Below, in pieces: positions 26,501 through 37,440 of a DNA stretch of 64,000 nucleotides. The stretch comes from Lophius americanus (lineage: Eukaryota; Chordata; Actinopteri; Lophiiformes; Lophiidae): the NCBI GenBank assembly GCA_037951165.1, contig JBBDHG010000024.1, positions 8,395,001 to 8,459,000 on the forward strand, written 5' to 3'. The notes below the pieces were generated by a model. The model saw nothing but the letters and a program-made list of their open reading frames with translations, was not told the DNA's origin and searched no databases. The translations under genes and the position numbers were made by a program. Positions within the stretch are counted from its first letter, which is position 1. Every line of letters begins with the position of its first letter.

Positions 26501-29500
26501 GCCATTCTGCTCGACAGGAAACGGGACTCTCTGTCCTCCCTTTGAATACGGCAACAAATCATTAAAAACATTATTGCGGCATGATTCGTTTTTACAGACT
26601 ATTTAAAACAATCATAAAGGCGTCAAAGGGAGCAAAGGGTAATGAAAATATGATCTTTTTATACAATTAAAAGGTTATCTTGACCTAGCCTCTTTTACAT
26701 CTTCAAGCCTCAAGTCATGCTGGAGTCAAAGAGCTCAGATTTCAAAGGTCGATTCACAAAAACACAATACAAACCCTCAACTTTCTCAATGCATAGCATT
26801 ACCATTATAGGAACATAGCCAACAGTAAACAGAGAGAAATGTCAGAACAATATCTTTTTGTTTCTACTGTAACAGTGACACTCTTCATACCCACCACCCC
26901 AGCCCCACAGACACTCAGACACACACACTTACTTGAGCTGGCCCTCAGTCGTGTCTGCGTTATGCCTGTAGTGAAAATCTGTGAAAGGCGCGAGGATTTG
27001 CTGGAGGGCAGAAGACATACAAAAAGACGGCTGAGTACTAAACTCATCAGGAGTTTTCTTCAAAACTAAGTGATGTATTCTTAAATCATCACATTCTGCA
27101 ATAATTAACATGATTTAGAGCTCATATGACACCCATGTAGATGATGACTGTCTCTCTGTCAGGTGTATGTTTACAGACAATGACGCTTTAGAGAAAAGTA
27201 ATGACTGTACGCCCCATGCGTAAAAATAGATGTGCAACTCTTGGCTGGTGATCCAGATTAAAATGGCTCCCAGCGAACCGGCTCATTTACAAGCAGCAAT
27301 TTTGCTTGAATCTGTGCCTGTACCTCAAGTTCGACATCTACACGCACGTATTGACGTGTACGTGGGTGGTTGAGGAGATGCAGGACGGTGGTGATCAAAG
27401 CTTCATTGATGCGGCTCAGCTGACAGTCAATCACACTCTTCAGGATGGTGCTGAGGCCTCCCCGTTTGGCCACCACCTCCGGGTTCTTCAGAGCTGCAGA
27501 CACAGCAAGTCAGTGACAGAAGAAATATTAAACAGGCTTTTCTGGCACTACCAAGTTAACATCCTTTCTGCTGCTTGTGCAGGGTTTCTTTTCTGCGGCT
27601 CCTCTCCAAAGCCATTTCTTTTTCTGATCAGTAGGACTGACGGAATCTTAAAATTTTAGCTCAGCTTCTTTCGCTTACTTTATAACGCCATTATATTATC
27701 ATCAGTATATTCCAAGGTAAAGAAAATAGAAGAAAGGCCTTTTGATGGCACTGGCAGGTTAATATTTAGACTCTCCTCTGAAAGCTGTATAGACCCGCAA
27801 AGAGCTTGTTAGATTTGTTCTAGTGGCAGTTTTGACCTGATATCCTTCGGATATCTTCCTCAAAGATAATGAGCGCTCCTTTATAATTTGGTTCAAATCC
27901 AGGAGGTTCTTACAGCAATATGGTGCTTGACTTTTGCATCGATGTGATCCATGATAATCATGTCAATGGATGCAAATTGTTCTTTTTTTGCATCTTATGA
28001 AATTAACAGTCATAAGCCATTCGCACCGGACTAGTATTGGCTCGTGGTTTCATGTGGTTTAGGAATTACACCTCCACGTATGTGTTTCATGCAGCACATT
28101 TGCACAGCAAAGTCTTTATATTACTTGAATTGTATAGGTGTAGTGACACCAGCCGTTTGCATTTTATGGGTGTTATGGGCTACCTGTGCACCAAAAAGAA
28201 AAATCTAGTAATAAGCATAAAAGTGTTTAAGCCACTGCTGGGAAGTTATAGGGTTTTATTTTCTCAACTATAAAATTGAGCTAAAAATAGGAGATAAACA
28301 CAAGTTTCAGAAATTAATTATGGGGTGCACTCCTTCAGACACCCTGAAAAGCATGTGTGATATTTTATTGAAATCTGCTTGAGGTTGTGGATAGGTTTTT
28401 ATTCCCCAGTTATAGACAAGATTGTGTATTCAATATTGCATTTTAAATCACAAGCTGTTCTAAATTTTTGAGTTGAGCTTATCCACAACTCATCGAAAAA
28501 CCACTGTTGTGTGTGGATTCCATGGCTCTGAACTGTATAACCTAATTCCAAATGTACTCTGTGGTGGGAAATCTCATCATTATGTATATTTGAAATACAT
28601 ATGTCTAATTAATTGCTTTATATGCATGTTAGGGTTAGTTTTTTCAGTTCTTTGTTTAAGCCCTTCAGAGATAAGGGTGCATGGTACAGATGAGATCTGT
28701 AAGGCTCTAAGGAATTCTGTGTTGGGACAGACTGATAAGCATTGATTTAAACCTCTTTCCCTCCTCTTTCCTGCCTTTCCGTTAATTGCTGGTGAAACAA
28801 ACCCCTTCATTTCTCCTTCTCTCATGCAGCTGTTATGATCCTCTGCATGTCTGTAATCAGAAGTCCATTTGCAAAGATGGAAACAAACTTAACAGAAAGA
28901 CAACCAAGAGACTCTTGTTTAATACAGATTGGCATCAAAACTCACCTAGCTCACACACAATAGCAATGGCTGCACGGACCATGCGATCTCTCTCCTGTAG
29001 CCCGTCGGTGCCAACAGCAATGAGCGAGTTTGCAATAGAGGAGGGGAACAGCATCGCATTAACAGTGATAATCTACAGAAGAAAGGAGAGGAGGAAAACA
29101 AATCATTGAACAAGTCCTGAAAAATAAGCAAATAAGCAAAAGAAATCCATTTTTGAAAACACATAACTTTAACTGAATGTCTTGTATTTTAAAGATTAAC
29201 AATGTCATCATTGATAATACTGGATGTGATCACAGAAATGGATTTTATGACAGAAGGCTGGTTACATGTCATGAAATGAAACAGGGGTTGTATTAGTGCT
29301 TGGATGGCCAATAGTACTTTCCTGAAACCAGACCCTGATTCTACGAGGGTGTACATGAATGTGAGCGTATGTGTGCGAATAGCATTTACTGTAAACAACT
29401 GAAAGAGCTATTAATAGCCCTCCCTGTAGACCCATACAGCGACACTGCTGATAACACATCCATCGTTCTGGTAATACTCCGTGACCACTGTGGCAAAGTT

Positions 29501-32500
29501 CTCGAGAGATACAAGAGTGACTAAATCAACTTTATAAAGATTGGGTGGGAAGTTGCACAAATTTTAAAGAAACAGATATATTTTACCTTTCGGACTAGTC
29601 TCAGAGCCTGAGTTCTCTCTCCCTCATTGCTCTGCTGGATGTCAATACATCTATGAAAGAACACAAAAAATTAACACTGCTTTGTTATTAAATAACAGCA
29701 AATATGAAGGAGAAAGATAATGTGCCAGGAGGAGAAAAACCTACTTCTTTTCAAAAGAACTAGCACACATTTAAACCATTAAATGACCAGAGCAGGATCT
29801 CACCTGGCTATCAAATAGTCCACTTGTAGTCTGAGGACCTTCTGCAGCACGGTTGTGTCTCTAATGAGGTAGCGGAGTGACCGCAACCCTGCAGCCCGTA
29901 CTTCTTTAGCCTCATTGAGTAGGGCTAGTCGCAGACTGCGGGTTGAAATATATTCAATTAGTCCAACGTTGCTAAATGGATATGACAAAGGGTTTTTGAT
30001 TCTCCTTATGTATGATTCCTTGCATCTTCTTTTGACCTTGAAATTGTTCACCAATTGCCACAACGGAGAATTGTTCAGCAATTTCATCTCTGATTCCATT
30101 CTGAAAATTTCTCTAAATTATGTTCTAAATGCAAAATCTGCAACTGAATAGTCACAGGGACTGATCTACAAACAATCTATCTCAGCAGCATGAATAAAAA
30201 GTCAAAGAATGAGGAATAAAGCACATGCATATTGATAGAAAGAACATGCAAACAATAAACTAGTGGTAGCTGACAAAACTCACCAAATGATTATTTCTTC
30301 GTATGTAAACCCAAAGTTTTCCTCACGGTGGCCAACACTGCATAGCAGCTGCAACACAGACAGGATAAAAAAAATACAATAAAATACCTTTTCAGCTGCA
30401 AAATCTATAATTTCAGCATTGACATCAAAATCATCACATTGTAGGAAACTCAATGCCAAGGAAGACAAATTAGTTCAAAGGTTTCATGTTATTTATTTGT
30501 CATTCTCAATTAAATCTGTGAACATAAAATAGAGGTTTTAAAATCGTAATTGTATTACTTGTGCCAAAAAGATATTCTATTCCAAACAAGGCCTGTGTGA
30601 AGAAGTATTTGTTTCCCTACAAACTAAATTGAAAAAACTACCAAACTGTATTAATGACTGGTTGCATCCAGACTAGGCACTCTCAGACCTGACCACTTCA
30701 GCCCTTCTCAATCAAACTGTCTATTAAAAAGACCATTTTCAGAAGCAGGTAGTTGGCACGTAGATCTCACTAGTAACAATCTATGCCAAAATCAAAAGAA
30801 TTTCCAGAGGAGATGAGGAAGAAGGTTATTTACAATCGTTAATGAACAGAGAAACATTATCTACAAATGGAGAGGGCTTGAAACAATAACGAATCTTTCA
30901 AGAAATGGCCGCCCATCTATTATTCCTCAAAGAACATGGTGAAGGTTCAATCACAAAGCCAAAAAAGATCCTAAGAACACATAGAAGGAAATACAGGCCT
31001 CTCTCATCTCAAGAAACATGAGAGTTAAGTGTTCATGGCACTGGTATCAACAAGTACTGGGGCTAATATGGCAGCCATGAGAGAATGGTCAGGCAAAAGT
31101 CACTGCTAACTCAGAAGAACAGGGCTCATCGGAAAGTTGGCACAACCTACCTTTATGATCCTAAGAGCATTTAATGTATTGACGAGTGGAGGATTAAACT
31201 GTGTGGAAAACAGCGTCCCATTACATCAGCCTAAACCAAACACGGCAAAAGAGACATTTCCCATACGGTCAATTAAGGATGTGTTAGTGTGATGTTGTGC
31301 TGAGGCGTTGCTGCTTTCAGGCCAGGACAGGCTGTCATAATTGAGCAAAATATGATTCGCTCTCCACAAACAGAAAATTCTGAAGGAGAATGTCAGGTCA
31401 TCAGTCCAAGTTGAATCACAAGCACAATGAATTATGCAGCAAGACAATGATCGCAGGGGCTATAAGAAATCGTTTGGTTGCCATTGTGGTTCTTAAAAGT
31501 GGTAACAGCTGCCTTGCTATTAATTTCAGGGGTTGAACACTTTTATAAACTGGTTTTGGTTGATGAATAACTGTGTCTGATTAAATAAATGATCGTTTAA
31601 AACATATACTTTGTGTTTATGCAGTTTGCGGTGATTGTCTTCGGTTTAATTTTGTCTCAAGACCAAACACATTTTTCTATGAAATATACAACAAAATAGA
31701 AGAAATCATAGTGAGGTCCAAACTTGAACAGGACTGTAGACTAAGAATACATTTTAACACTGTTGGAGATGATAGATTACATGTAAATGTAAACAAACTC
31801 TAAAACAGTGGTCTGTTTGTAAAATATATTAAGAAAGTTGTTCTTTTGTCCCAATATTTCTCCACCTGTCCATGCTTGTGTCCAAGTCATAGAGATGAAA
31901 CCCAAAGCGGAGGGGTGGCAGGAACCTAAACTTAATGAGGTACAAGTAAACATTTTCAGAATTACGACGAAAATTGTATATCGAGTTAAAAATGATTTTA
32001 TTTATAGGGCAGAAAAACATGATAGGGAATAATTTTTTTCTCAAATATCACACAGCCGTAATTTGTTCATACAAGGAATGTTTAACCAGGTCTTTTGTCA
32101 AGGACAGAACTATGTTTAGCACAGGAATTGTGTTAGAACTAGGTCCACCCGCGGTCATCATAAGGGAGACCAGCTACCTCAAATTAGCATCATCCTAAGC
32201 ATCAATCTAAGTGGGTGCTGGTGAGCCATGAAGGTGTGTTTGTTGTGTTTTTCCACTTGTCTGCTGCATGCTGACTTTTTTGGAGTAAGTGATCATGACT
32301 GGAAAAATGTAATGCTTTAATTAGAAGTAGATGGGGGTTGAATTCCAACAACACTGAGGCCAACAGGTTCACAGGTCCAGGAGTGGGTGTTTGCTCGGGT
32401 CATATCCACGATTTGTTGTGTATGAGTGCATCCGATGGAATGAAAATGTTTTGGAAACACGGAAGAAGAGGGTATTAACGGGAAAGAAGCAATAGTTAGA

Positions 32501-35500
32501 GCAATTTTAACTCCTTTTGCACACAGAAGGCCAGGAGATGAAACTTGATCATGAATTACTACTCCAGAGCAATCCTCACCAAAATCATTATAGTTTATGC
32601 ACAAAGGAATTAAATATCATAAAAACAGTACCGGTCTGTTTTGGAGAGTGATTTATTCATTGCAACTTTGAAATATTTTAACATTTTTGGAAGATTAGAT
32701 GGGCGAAATGTCACTTCTTTGTCATATTCTTCTTATGTGCGCTTGTTGGCGGTCGGCACCAAGCTTGCCGAAGCATTATCGCCACCTTATAAACGGGAAT
32801 GTGGATCGTCTGCGCATGTGTGAAATCCTATCCGATTAGGTGAGTTGATACATGTAAACAGCGAGTCGGAAAAGATCACAAGTCATGCCAACATGCGACC
32901 GACAATGCAATTCGGTAAGGTTTAATTCGGAAAGGAGAAAAGTGTCCCATGTAAACCCACCTACTGCTGTTTAGGAGCAGACACAGAGTAGTATCGGATA
33001 AGTGCGTAGGGGGTTTCAAATCAGTTGTAATGTCATAAACCAAACAGGCAGGAGAAGAGGAGAGGAGATGAGGAGAGGGTCATGTGACACCCTCCAGGGG
33101 GGATTAGGTCAGCCTCAACAACCTGGGACCCTTATAAGGAATCAGAAGCATGGTTCTTTAACAGACATATACACAGAGACACACGTCATGGCTTTCACCC
33201 TCATATCAGTTGTAAACAAGATAGTTAGTTGTAGGGATTAGAGACACACAACTCAGGCCCACACACAGCTTGATGCAGCACTAGTTGTTCATGTCCAACT
33301 CTCACCAGTGACCTGATACACAAACATTTGTCAAATACGTATATAACTTTTTAAAGGCTGCAGGTCGCTCAGACATTATCAGAAAAAAAATAAAGAGAAA
33401 TCTACGTCCAGGAATGGTGACTACATTAATTAACTACAAAAAGCACTCAGAGAGTGTAAACCTCCGACAAGGCATGACAGTGTGACATCACTACTCCAAA
33501 CAGCTTCTTTTTCTTTTTTCATTTTAAATGCTGTGAAACACATAATGTCACAAAATTCAATCAGCTCTAAAATATGACAAAATGTACCTCTGAAAGACAA
33601 TTCATGCAAATCCATCCAGTAGTTTCTTGCTCACAAACAGACAAACACACAGGAGTGAAAACATAACCTCCTTGGCAAAGGTAATAATCACGGTGAGTGT
33701 GCAAGTATAACATGGAAAGCAGAAGAACACCCAAGTGGTCACGAGTCCATTACACACCATGTTCACACACAAAAAATACTTAAAACCACTGTTGAAATCA
33801 TTTCTAATAATTTTGTTTTCTATCTACGTTGACCTCTTTAGAGAACAATAGAAACATTTATACTTTCTCCTTATATCCATCATCAACCTTAAAATCTGTG
33901 TATCGCTGCTTTGAGCTGCTGTTAACAGACACAGTCCAGTTGTTCACCTTGCCCTCAACAAGCCAAACCTCTGTTCTAAAACCTGTGCTCTGATATCTCC
34001 AACTATCAAGGATTATCTGTTTTACGGTACAGTTAACGTGAACATAATTAATGTGTTTCCATTGACACTGGAGATCTAGCTGCACATCATACACTCTGTA
34101 CTAGAAAATCATCCATCCATTCAAAACTAGCTGATATATAAATTGAGAGGCAGATAAAGTTGGAATTTTACAAATTAGAGTGTTAATGGTTTTAAAAACA
34201 ATAACCAAACATTAAAATCTAAGGTTTCAAAGTCAGAGTGCTGCTTTTGGTGCACATTACATCAGAGTGCTTTCGCATCCCTGCAGCTTCTGTTACATTC
34301 ACTGTCAGCATCACCATGACAGGCACAGCAAGGCCTGCTGGCACAAAGACCCATGAGAGGAGGATCAAGGAGAGGTCGGTGTGACACAACAGAGAAGGAG
34401 GGAGCATGGCTAGTCAATCTTCAGAGATAGCTGAACAGTGAGTCACAATTTTGAAAGCTGTATGTTTGTATCCACAACTTCAACAAGTTCTTCATGCTGG
34501 GGATGATAGGTAATAACTTGACAATATTGGCACTTACACTATTTCACAGTTATCAACACGGGTTAAAATGAAAAAACAAACAAGCAACAACTACAACAAC
34601 ACCACAAGAATAACTGCATCATCATTTGATTGCTTTACCTTTATGAAATTGTTCAGGTGGCCCAATTTTCGCATGTTACTGACTCCATGCGGTTTGGCCA
34701 CATTCTGGAGGATTTCTCGCAAGTTCTCTGATGGCTCTGCAGGAGACAAAAAAAACCACAATGTAACTAAGACAAGCTTCAAGCCATATTGCCATAATAT
34801 CTGTCAATGAACCATAAACGACGCGTTGCCGGAAGGAAGTTGGTTTAGCTGGTAAAACTAATTTAGTGTGTACAGTCAAAACAAAGGCTAGACAAGTAAA
34901 AGCAAGACTTAAGAGGAGAAGTGTTTTGTTCTTTTCCAACTACTATGTGCTAACTATAATGTTCTCCTAAAAAAACAGATTTGTTAACAGATTTGCTACA
35001 AAAAACAGATGTTACAAAATATGTGGTTCTTATAAAAAATAAGAATGAAAAAATTAAACCAACTTTTATGCCACTCTATATAGTCAATGTTAAAAAATAT
35101 AATTTAGGGTAAATCTAACAGATACATAAACCATCTATAACATTAAGAACACCTGCCTAATATTGTGTATGTCATCTGTTGGCTGACAAAGCAGCTATAA
35201 TGCACCTTGTTTACCGACACCATCCTGTCAGAAAGGGCATGAAGTTTTTCAATAATTTGTGCTAGTAAGCTACTCCTTGGGATCGTCCAAGATGGACTAG
35301 TCTTCGCGAACTGGCTCATCAGTTCGCTCACTCCTTAGAGCACTTTGATTGGTACTAATTAAACTCTATAGAAACAGCAGATGCGCTGAATCAGTCACTT
35401 AACTGTCACAATCTGGCCCCTGTGAAAGTCGCTCAAATATTTATGCTTGCCCATTTTCCAACTTCAGGACAAAAAGTTAAATTTATGCTTGACATTCCTA

Positions 35501-36597
35501 GCCCATTGACAGGTGCCATATTGAGGAGTTAATCAATGTTGCTTGGATTACATACGCAACTTTTCCCTAGTGATTTTGGCATGGTTGAGCATGTCTAATC
35601 ATGCCATAGGGTATGCAATAAACACAGTTGTCGTGGACTTTGCTTAACATTTTTTGGACTTCATGGTCTTGAATCCCTGGCAGCAGACACCATGGGGTTA
35701 TGAAGCAGACACATTGATCGGGAATAAAAACAAAGGGCAATATCCTCATCAGTTATATCTCAAATTTGCAAATCCATTAATAAACAGTTCAGAGATTAAG
35801 TGTATCCAATCAATCGGCCTTTAGCAATCCCTTGGTATACACAATATGACACACTTGAGACAAACACGACAAAATTGGTACAAGATGTAAGCAAACTGCT
35901 TCTGGAGGACTAAATATGTGCAGACTCAGAAACTCCGTGTGCCACTAGAAAAAAGCGACCCTGCGTGCCCCGCATTAGCTAAATGCTACTCAGTTATCAG
36001 CCTTGAAACTCAATTTCTCACAGTGCACGATGACCAATGCATGACTACAGTCCCTTTGATTTGTTGGCTAAATAACAGTCTCTCTTGCCCACTCGCAACA
36101 ACAGAGCGTCGTCATGGCTGTTTAGCCCTGGCAGTTAGCTAAAGCTAACCCAGCTAGTTAGCTAGCGAGCTACCGCCTGTTATTATGATATCGCTATGCA
36201 ATGTTGTTAGACCAAACAGGAGGGTAGCACTGACAACGACAAAAAAAAACACAATGACATGACAGGCGTACTGACTCATTAGTTATTCACTAATTAAAAA
36301 TTGTATTCGGAGAAAGGCTCCTCATCCATTTTGAACAATAATCGCTTTCAGGGTGATGTGATGAAGCCTCTGGTTACCTCTGCTCAGATCCAGCGGTACG
36401 TTCTCTTCCCCGCTGTCATTTCGCCCTGTTGAAAACAAACACAGGGGGTATGTTCTGTGATTGCCCCGAGGTTCAGCACGTGTCTTTGGATTTTATTTGT
36501 CATATTCCGCTATCAGTGATAAAACTAAATCATGTTTTTCAGTCTTACCTCGCATCCGATGACTCCGAATAGGACGGCCGCGGAAGCTGGCCGCCAT
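11083..36597 (-). CDS. rictor: Rictor, rapamycin-insensitive companion of mTOR, complete
   Basis: Scaffold subunit that defines mTOR complex 2, which phosphorylates AKT, SGK and PKC. I assembled 37 coding exons on the minus strand, with ATG at 36595-36597 and stop at 11083-11085. The exon sum is 5244 bases, giving 1747 residues against about 1708 in human. Frame is continuous across every joint. The N-terminal helical/Armadillo-type region is very close to human (for example MAASFRGR, NDSGEENVPLDL, VSNMRKLGHLNNF). The serine-rich middle lies in one large exon, and the conserved C-terminal region ends LPAES. All joints are GT-AG except one GC-AG joint between exons 32 and 33. Exon coordinates are in the following entries. 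No sign of pseudogene decay. Confidence 0.97.
11840..12286 (-). CDS. rictor: rictor exons 33-34
   Basis: Exon 33 is 12080-12286 and exon 34 is 11840-12046, separated by a 33-base interval that is itself open in frame. Exon 33 encodes VLKQQFSISELIV and GLQDHTDENCLYC; the His and two Cys of HTDENCLYC match the zinc-binding residues reported for human RICTOR (His1515, Cys1520, Cys1523). Exon 34 encodes PQSKFSGVSGCSDAAVSQGS. A 33-base intron is very short for a vertebrate. Because both exons lie in one open frame, an alternative is one exon (11840-12286) that adds 11 residues. Either reading keeps the frame. Confidence 0.85.
13100..13359 (-). CDS. rictor: rictor exon 32, ending at a GC donor
   Basis: Encodes FLKALSFASLDKEELLSPIN, CSSVRSMVSSVTFG and DDYIGLALPMDINNIFHIRD, strongly conserved in rictor. 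At its 3' end the sequence reads GATG then GCAAGTTAAA on the minus strand. Splicing at the GT two bases further on leaves AA, and the next exon then gives an immediate stop codon. Splicing at GC (13098-13099) leaves a single G and joins exon 33 in frame as Gly-Asp-Arg. GCAAGT is the usual form of the minor GC-AG donor class. The GC site is therefore preferred. Confidence 0.85.
13360..15976. other. rictor intron 31 (2.6 kb)
   Basis: No coding exon recognised between rictor exons 31 and 32. The sequence is AT-rich with short open frames only. No transposon family could be named with confidence. Confidence 0.5.
15977..17075 (-). CDS. rictor: rictor exon 31, large Ser-rich regulatory exon
   Basis: A single exon of 1099 bases encodes the disordered regulatory region. 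It contains RRHRTLTEPS, equivalent to the human S6K1 target around Thr1135; the matching Thr codon is 16813-16815. It also contains SRSQSFNTDTTTSGISSMSS, VSLVPPGSSHTLPRRAQSLK and RLQQQRIHPSLSHSEALASP, all near-identical to human. Between these blocks lies a Gly/Ser-rich stretch (about 16490-16690) that is longer than in the human protein. The exon starts after an acceptor at 17076-17077 and ends with a GTTAGT donor. Confidence 0.96.
17198..20184 (-). CDS. rictor: rictor exons 23-30
   Basis: Exons are 20020-20184, 19852-19928, 19678-19756, 18892-19001, 18721-18808, 18493-18585, 18288-18394 and 17198-17427. They encode LYGTKHLRVLLRA, PALSHLGDKGLLLLLRFLSI, PKGFSYLNERGYVSKQL, LTTYRKPVDGDNYVRRSNQR, VYLPVHLYGQLVHDKTGCHL, GSSNWGLNLLQEENVIPDI and STLSLNSESTSSRHNSESES. 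All match the conserved helical core and the start of the serine-rich linker. Confidence 0.95.
20380..22524 (-). CDS. rictor: rictor exons 16-22
   Basis: Exons are 22424-22524, 22044-22209, 21292-21393, 21163-21209, 20927-21062, 20623-20822 and 20380-20506. They encode ILPHSHHLHCLPTLINMAA, HSLYLDHIIRKSV, EWNWLLIATILKWPNVNLRN, QLTVVGCQFVEFL, LTTLSQHYFLFLGTLSAHP and DYSRDGLARVILSKILTAA. The 47-base exon 21163-21209 is easy to miss. It is supported by exact phase (ends AA, completed by G of the next exon) and by the family residues WPNVNLRN. Confidence 0.95.
23220..27000 (-). CDS. rictor: rictor exons 9-15
   Basis: Exons are 26933-27000, 26472-26539, 26304-26386, 24798-24885, 23635-23725, 23458-23524 and 23220-23300. 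Recognisable strings are QILAPFTDFHYRHNADTTEG, AAFRSWSG, NSGIQSLIGLLCIPNMEVR, GLLEVLYEIFRLPVP, PHRARSRPDLMDNYLA and VRATILLGELLHM. The long intron between 24886 and 26303 contains a degraded interspersed repeat. The intron between 23726 and 24797 contains an RTE-like LINE 3' fragment in the opposite orientation to the gene. Confidence 0.95.
23830..24345 (+). mobile_element. RTE-like LINE, decayed 3' fragment
   Basis: Read on the plus strand, the segment follows the 3' part of a LINE reverse-transcriptase ORF common in fish. Translated pieces such as MRRMNVVREDLKVAGVMEKD and ENRWKWRR match the usual C terminus of that family, and it ends in GGGAGCAGCCAAAAGATGAAGA, like the family's 3' end. Frames are broken by many small indels, so it is dead. 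It sits in a rictor intron, opposite to the gene. Confidence 0.7.
25480..25820 (+). repeat. Teleost short interspersed repeat, degraded
   Basis: Contains the order of segments typical of a very common fish repeat: CATTTTGTGTAACTGCTCATCC, then CATTCACAGCTACGAGCAAT, then TTTTTGGACTG, GGAGGGAACCCACG, GGAGAACATAC and GTGAGGCAACAGTGACCACT. It lies in a rictor intron. The formal class (SINE or short DNA element) is not settled by the sequence. Confidence 0.55.
27324..30348 (-). CDS. rictor: rictor exons 4-8
   Basis: Exon 4 is 30284-30348, exon 5 is 29804-29935, exon 6 is 29587-29650, exon 7 is 28946-29072 and exon 8 is 27324-27493. They encode the helical-repeat segment with LLNEAKEVRAAGLRSLRYL, DIQQSNEGERTQALRLVRK, GLQERDRMVRA and SRINEALITTVLHLLNHP. 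These are near-identical to the vertebrate protein. Phases join exactly (exon 4 ends in phase 2, exon 7 in phase 1). Confidence 0.96.
30590..31700 (+). mobile_element. Tc1/mariner transposon relic
   Basis: The plus strand follows a Tc1-like transposon well known from fish. It starts with GTGTGAAGAAGTATTTG, has a helix-turn-helix region translating to pieces such as IYKWRGLETI and NLSRNGRPSI, then CAAAGCCAAAAAAGATCCT, AGGAGAATGTCAGG, GCAGCAAGACAATGATC, and a tail GCATTTGTGTTTA-like at about 31608. The part after the second catalytic Asp region is mostly deleted, and stops and frameshifts are frequent. It cannot encode an active transposase. Confidence 0.75.
32660..32960. repeat. Possible short interspersed element
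   Basis: The stretch has CG-rich strings (GTTGGCGGTCGGCACC, GCGCATGTGTGAAA) and ends AAAGTGTCCCATGTAAACCC, which resembles short non-autonomous DNA elements of fish. I cannot define the ends or name the family. Confidence 0.3.
33340..33690. repeat. Teleost interspersed repeat
   Basis: Contains ATGCAAATCCATCCAGTAG, then ACAGACAAACACACAGGAGT and AAAACATAACCTCCTTGGCA, a string order seen in a common fish repeat. A related end is found after the AAAC tract near 3131-3175. Family name unknown. Confidence 0.4.
34639..36597 (-). CDS. rictor: rictor exons 1-3 (N terminus)
   Basis: Exon 1 is 36549-36597, exon 2 is 36378-36425 and exon 3 is 34639-34736. They encode MAASFRGRPIRSHRMR, then GRNDSGEENVPLDLSR, then EPSENLREILQNVAK through LNNFIK, which follow the human N terminus closely. 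The start was chosen because the ATG lies in a short CG-rich exon directly followed by a good donor, and the residues match the family start. Intron 2 (34737-36377) holds a decayed Tc1-like element. Confidence 0.95.
35128..35560. mobile_element. Tc1-like transposon relic with internal deletion
   Basis: Begins ACCATCTATAACATTAAGAA and CACCTGCCTAATATTGTGT, and ends with TCACAATCTGGCCCCTGTG, TTATGCTTGCCCATTTTCC, GACAGGTGCCATATTGAGGA and GTTAATCAATGTTG. These are both ends of a widespread fish Tc1-like element whose transposase lies on the opposite strand. The central transposase part is missing. Located in rictor intron 2. Confidence 0.6.
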
Positions 36598-36984
36598 GTT
36601 TCCAAGAACATACACAACACCGGAAACTTCGTAGATCGTCGCGAGAGTAACGGGGTTTTTCGTACCTTGGCTGTAGAAAACCTCCTACTGGTGGTGGAGG
36701 AAGTGTTCAGAACCATTACATATGTAAAAACAGAAGTGACACGACACTTTGAAATTTCTCCACAACAAATTTAATCCGGTATTGCAAACCGTACATAGGT
36801 TAAGTTATTAAAGGATAAACAGCAAAATGTACGTAAGGTGTGCAACTTTAAGTAGGACCTACACATGACCCCTCTCAGAGGTTTACTATTATCCATAATA
36901 TGTAGGCCTGTGCAGCATGTGACTGTTGCAGATGTTAAATGCTGAAATCATATTGTGAGAACCACATTCATCCAATAACTAGTG

Positions 36985-37440
36985 ATGACTCATACATTTC
37001 GATCATATGATCTCACTCCTCACTCACCAGTGCATCCATGACAATGCACCCCCCTACCTAAAAGAACTACTCACCCCACGGACCTCAACACGATCCCTCC
37101 GTTCTACCCACTCATACCGCCTCCTCCTTCCCCGGACTAAGCTCAGCACCATGGGTGATAGGGCCTTCTGTTCTGCTGCCCCTCGTCTGTGGAATGCCCT
37201 CCCTGACCATCTGAGGGCTCCACAGACGACTGACACATTTAAAAAAGGACCTTTTTAGCAAAACCTATTACTTTAATTAATATTGCTGCTTTTTGGTCAT
37301 GTTTTTATATAGTTATTATTTTATTTTTTCTTGATGCTTTTATCTGCTTTTACTTTGTAGCACTTTGAGATTTGATCCAAATGTAAAGTGCATTATAAAT
37401 TAAATGTATTATTATTATTATTAATACATTAATGGAGATA
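36985..37440 (+). mobile_element. L2/CR1-like LINE, 3' end
   Basis: Encodes the typical C-terminal reverse-transcriptase tail: HDNAPPYLKELLTPR, LLLPRTKLSTMGDRAF and CSAAPRLWNALPDHLR, then stops. The 3' UTR ends with GTAGCACTTTGAGATTTGAT, AAGTGCATTATAAAT and ATTATTATTATT microsatellite repeats. These are hallmarks of L2/CR1/Rex1-group LINEs. The element is 5'-truncated. Confidence 0.75.

Larger units (their letters stand above)
30349..34638. other. rictor intron 3 (4.3 kb), transposon-rich
   Basis: The longest intron of the gene. It holds a decayed Tc1/mariner copy (30590-31700), a possible short repeat at about 32660-32960, and another at about 33340-33690. No exon was recognised, and phases of exons 3 and 4 join directly. 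Confidence 0.6.
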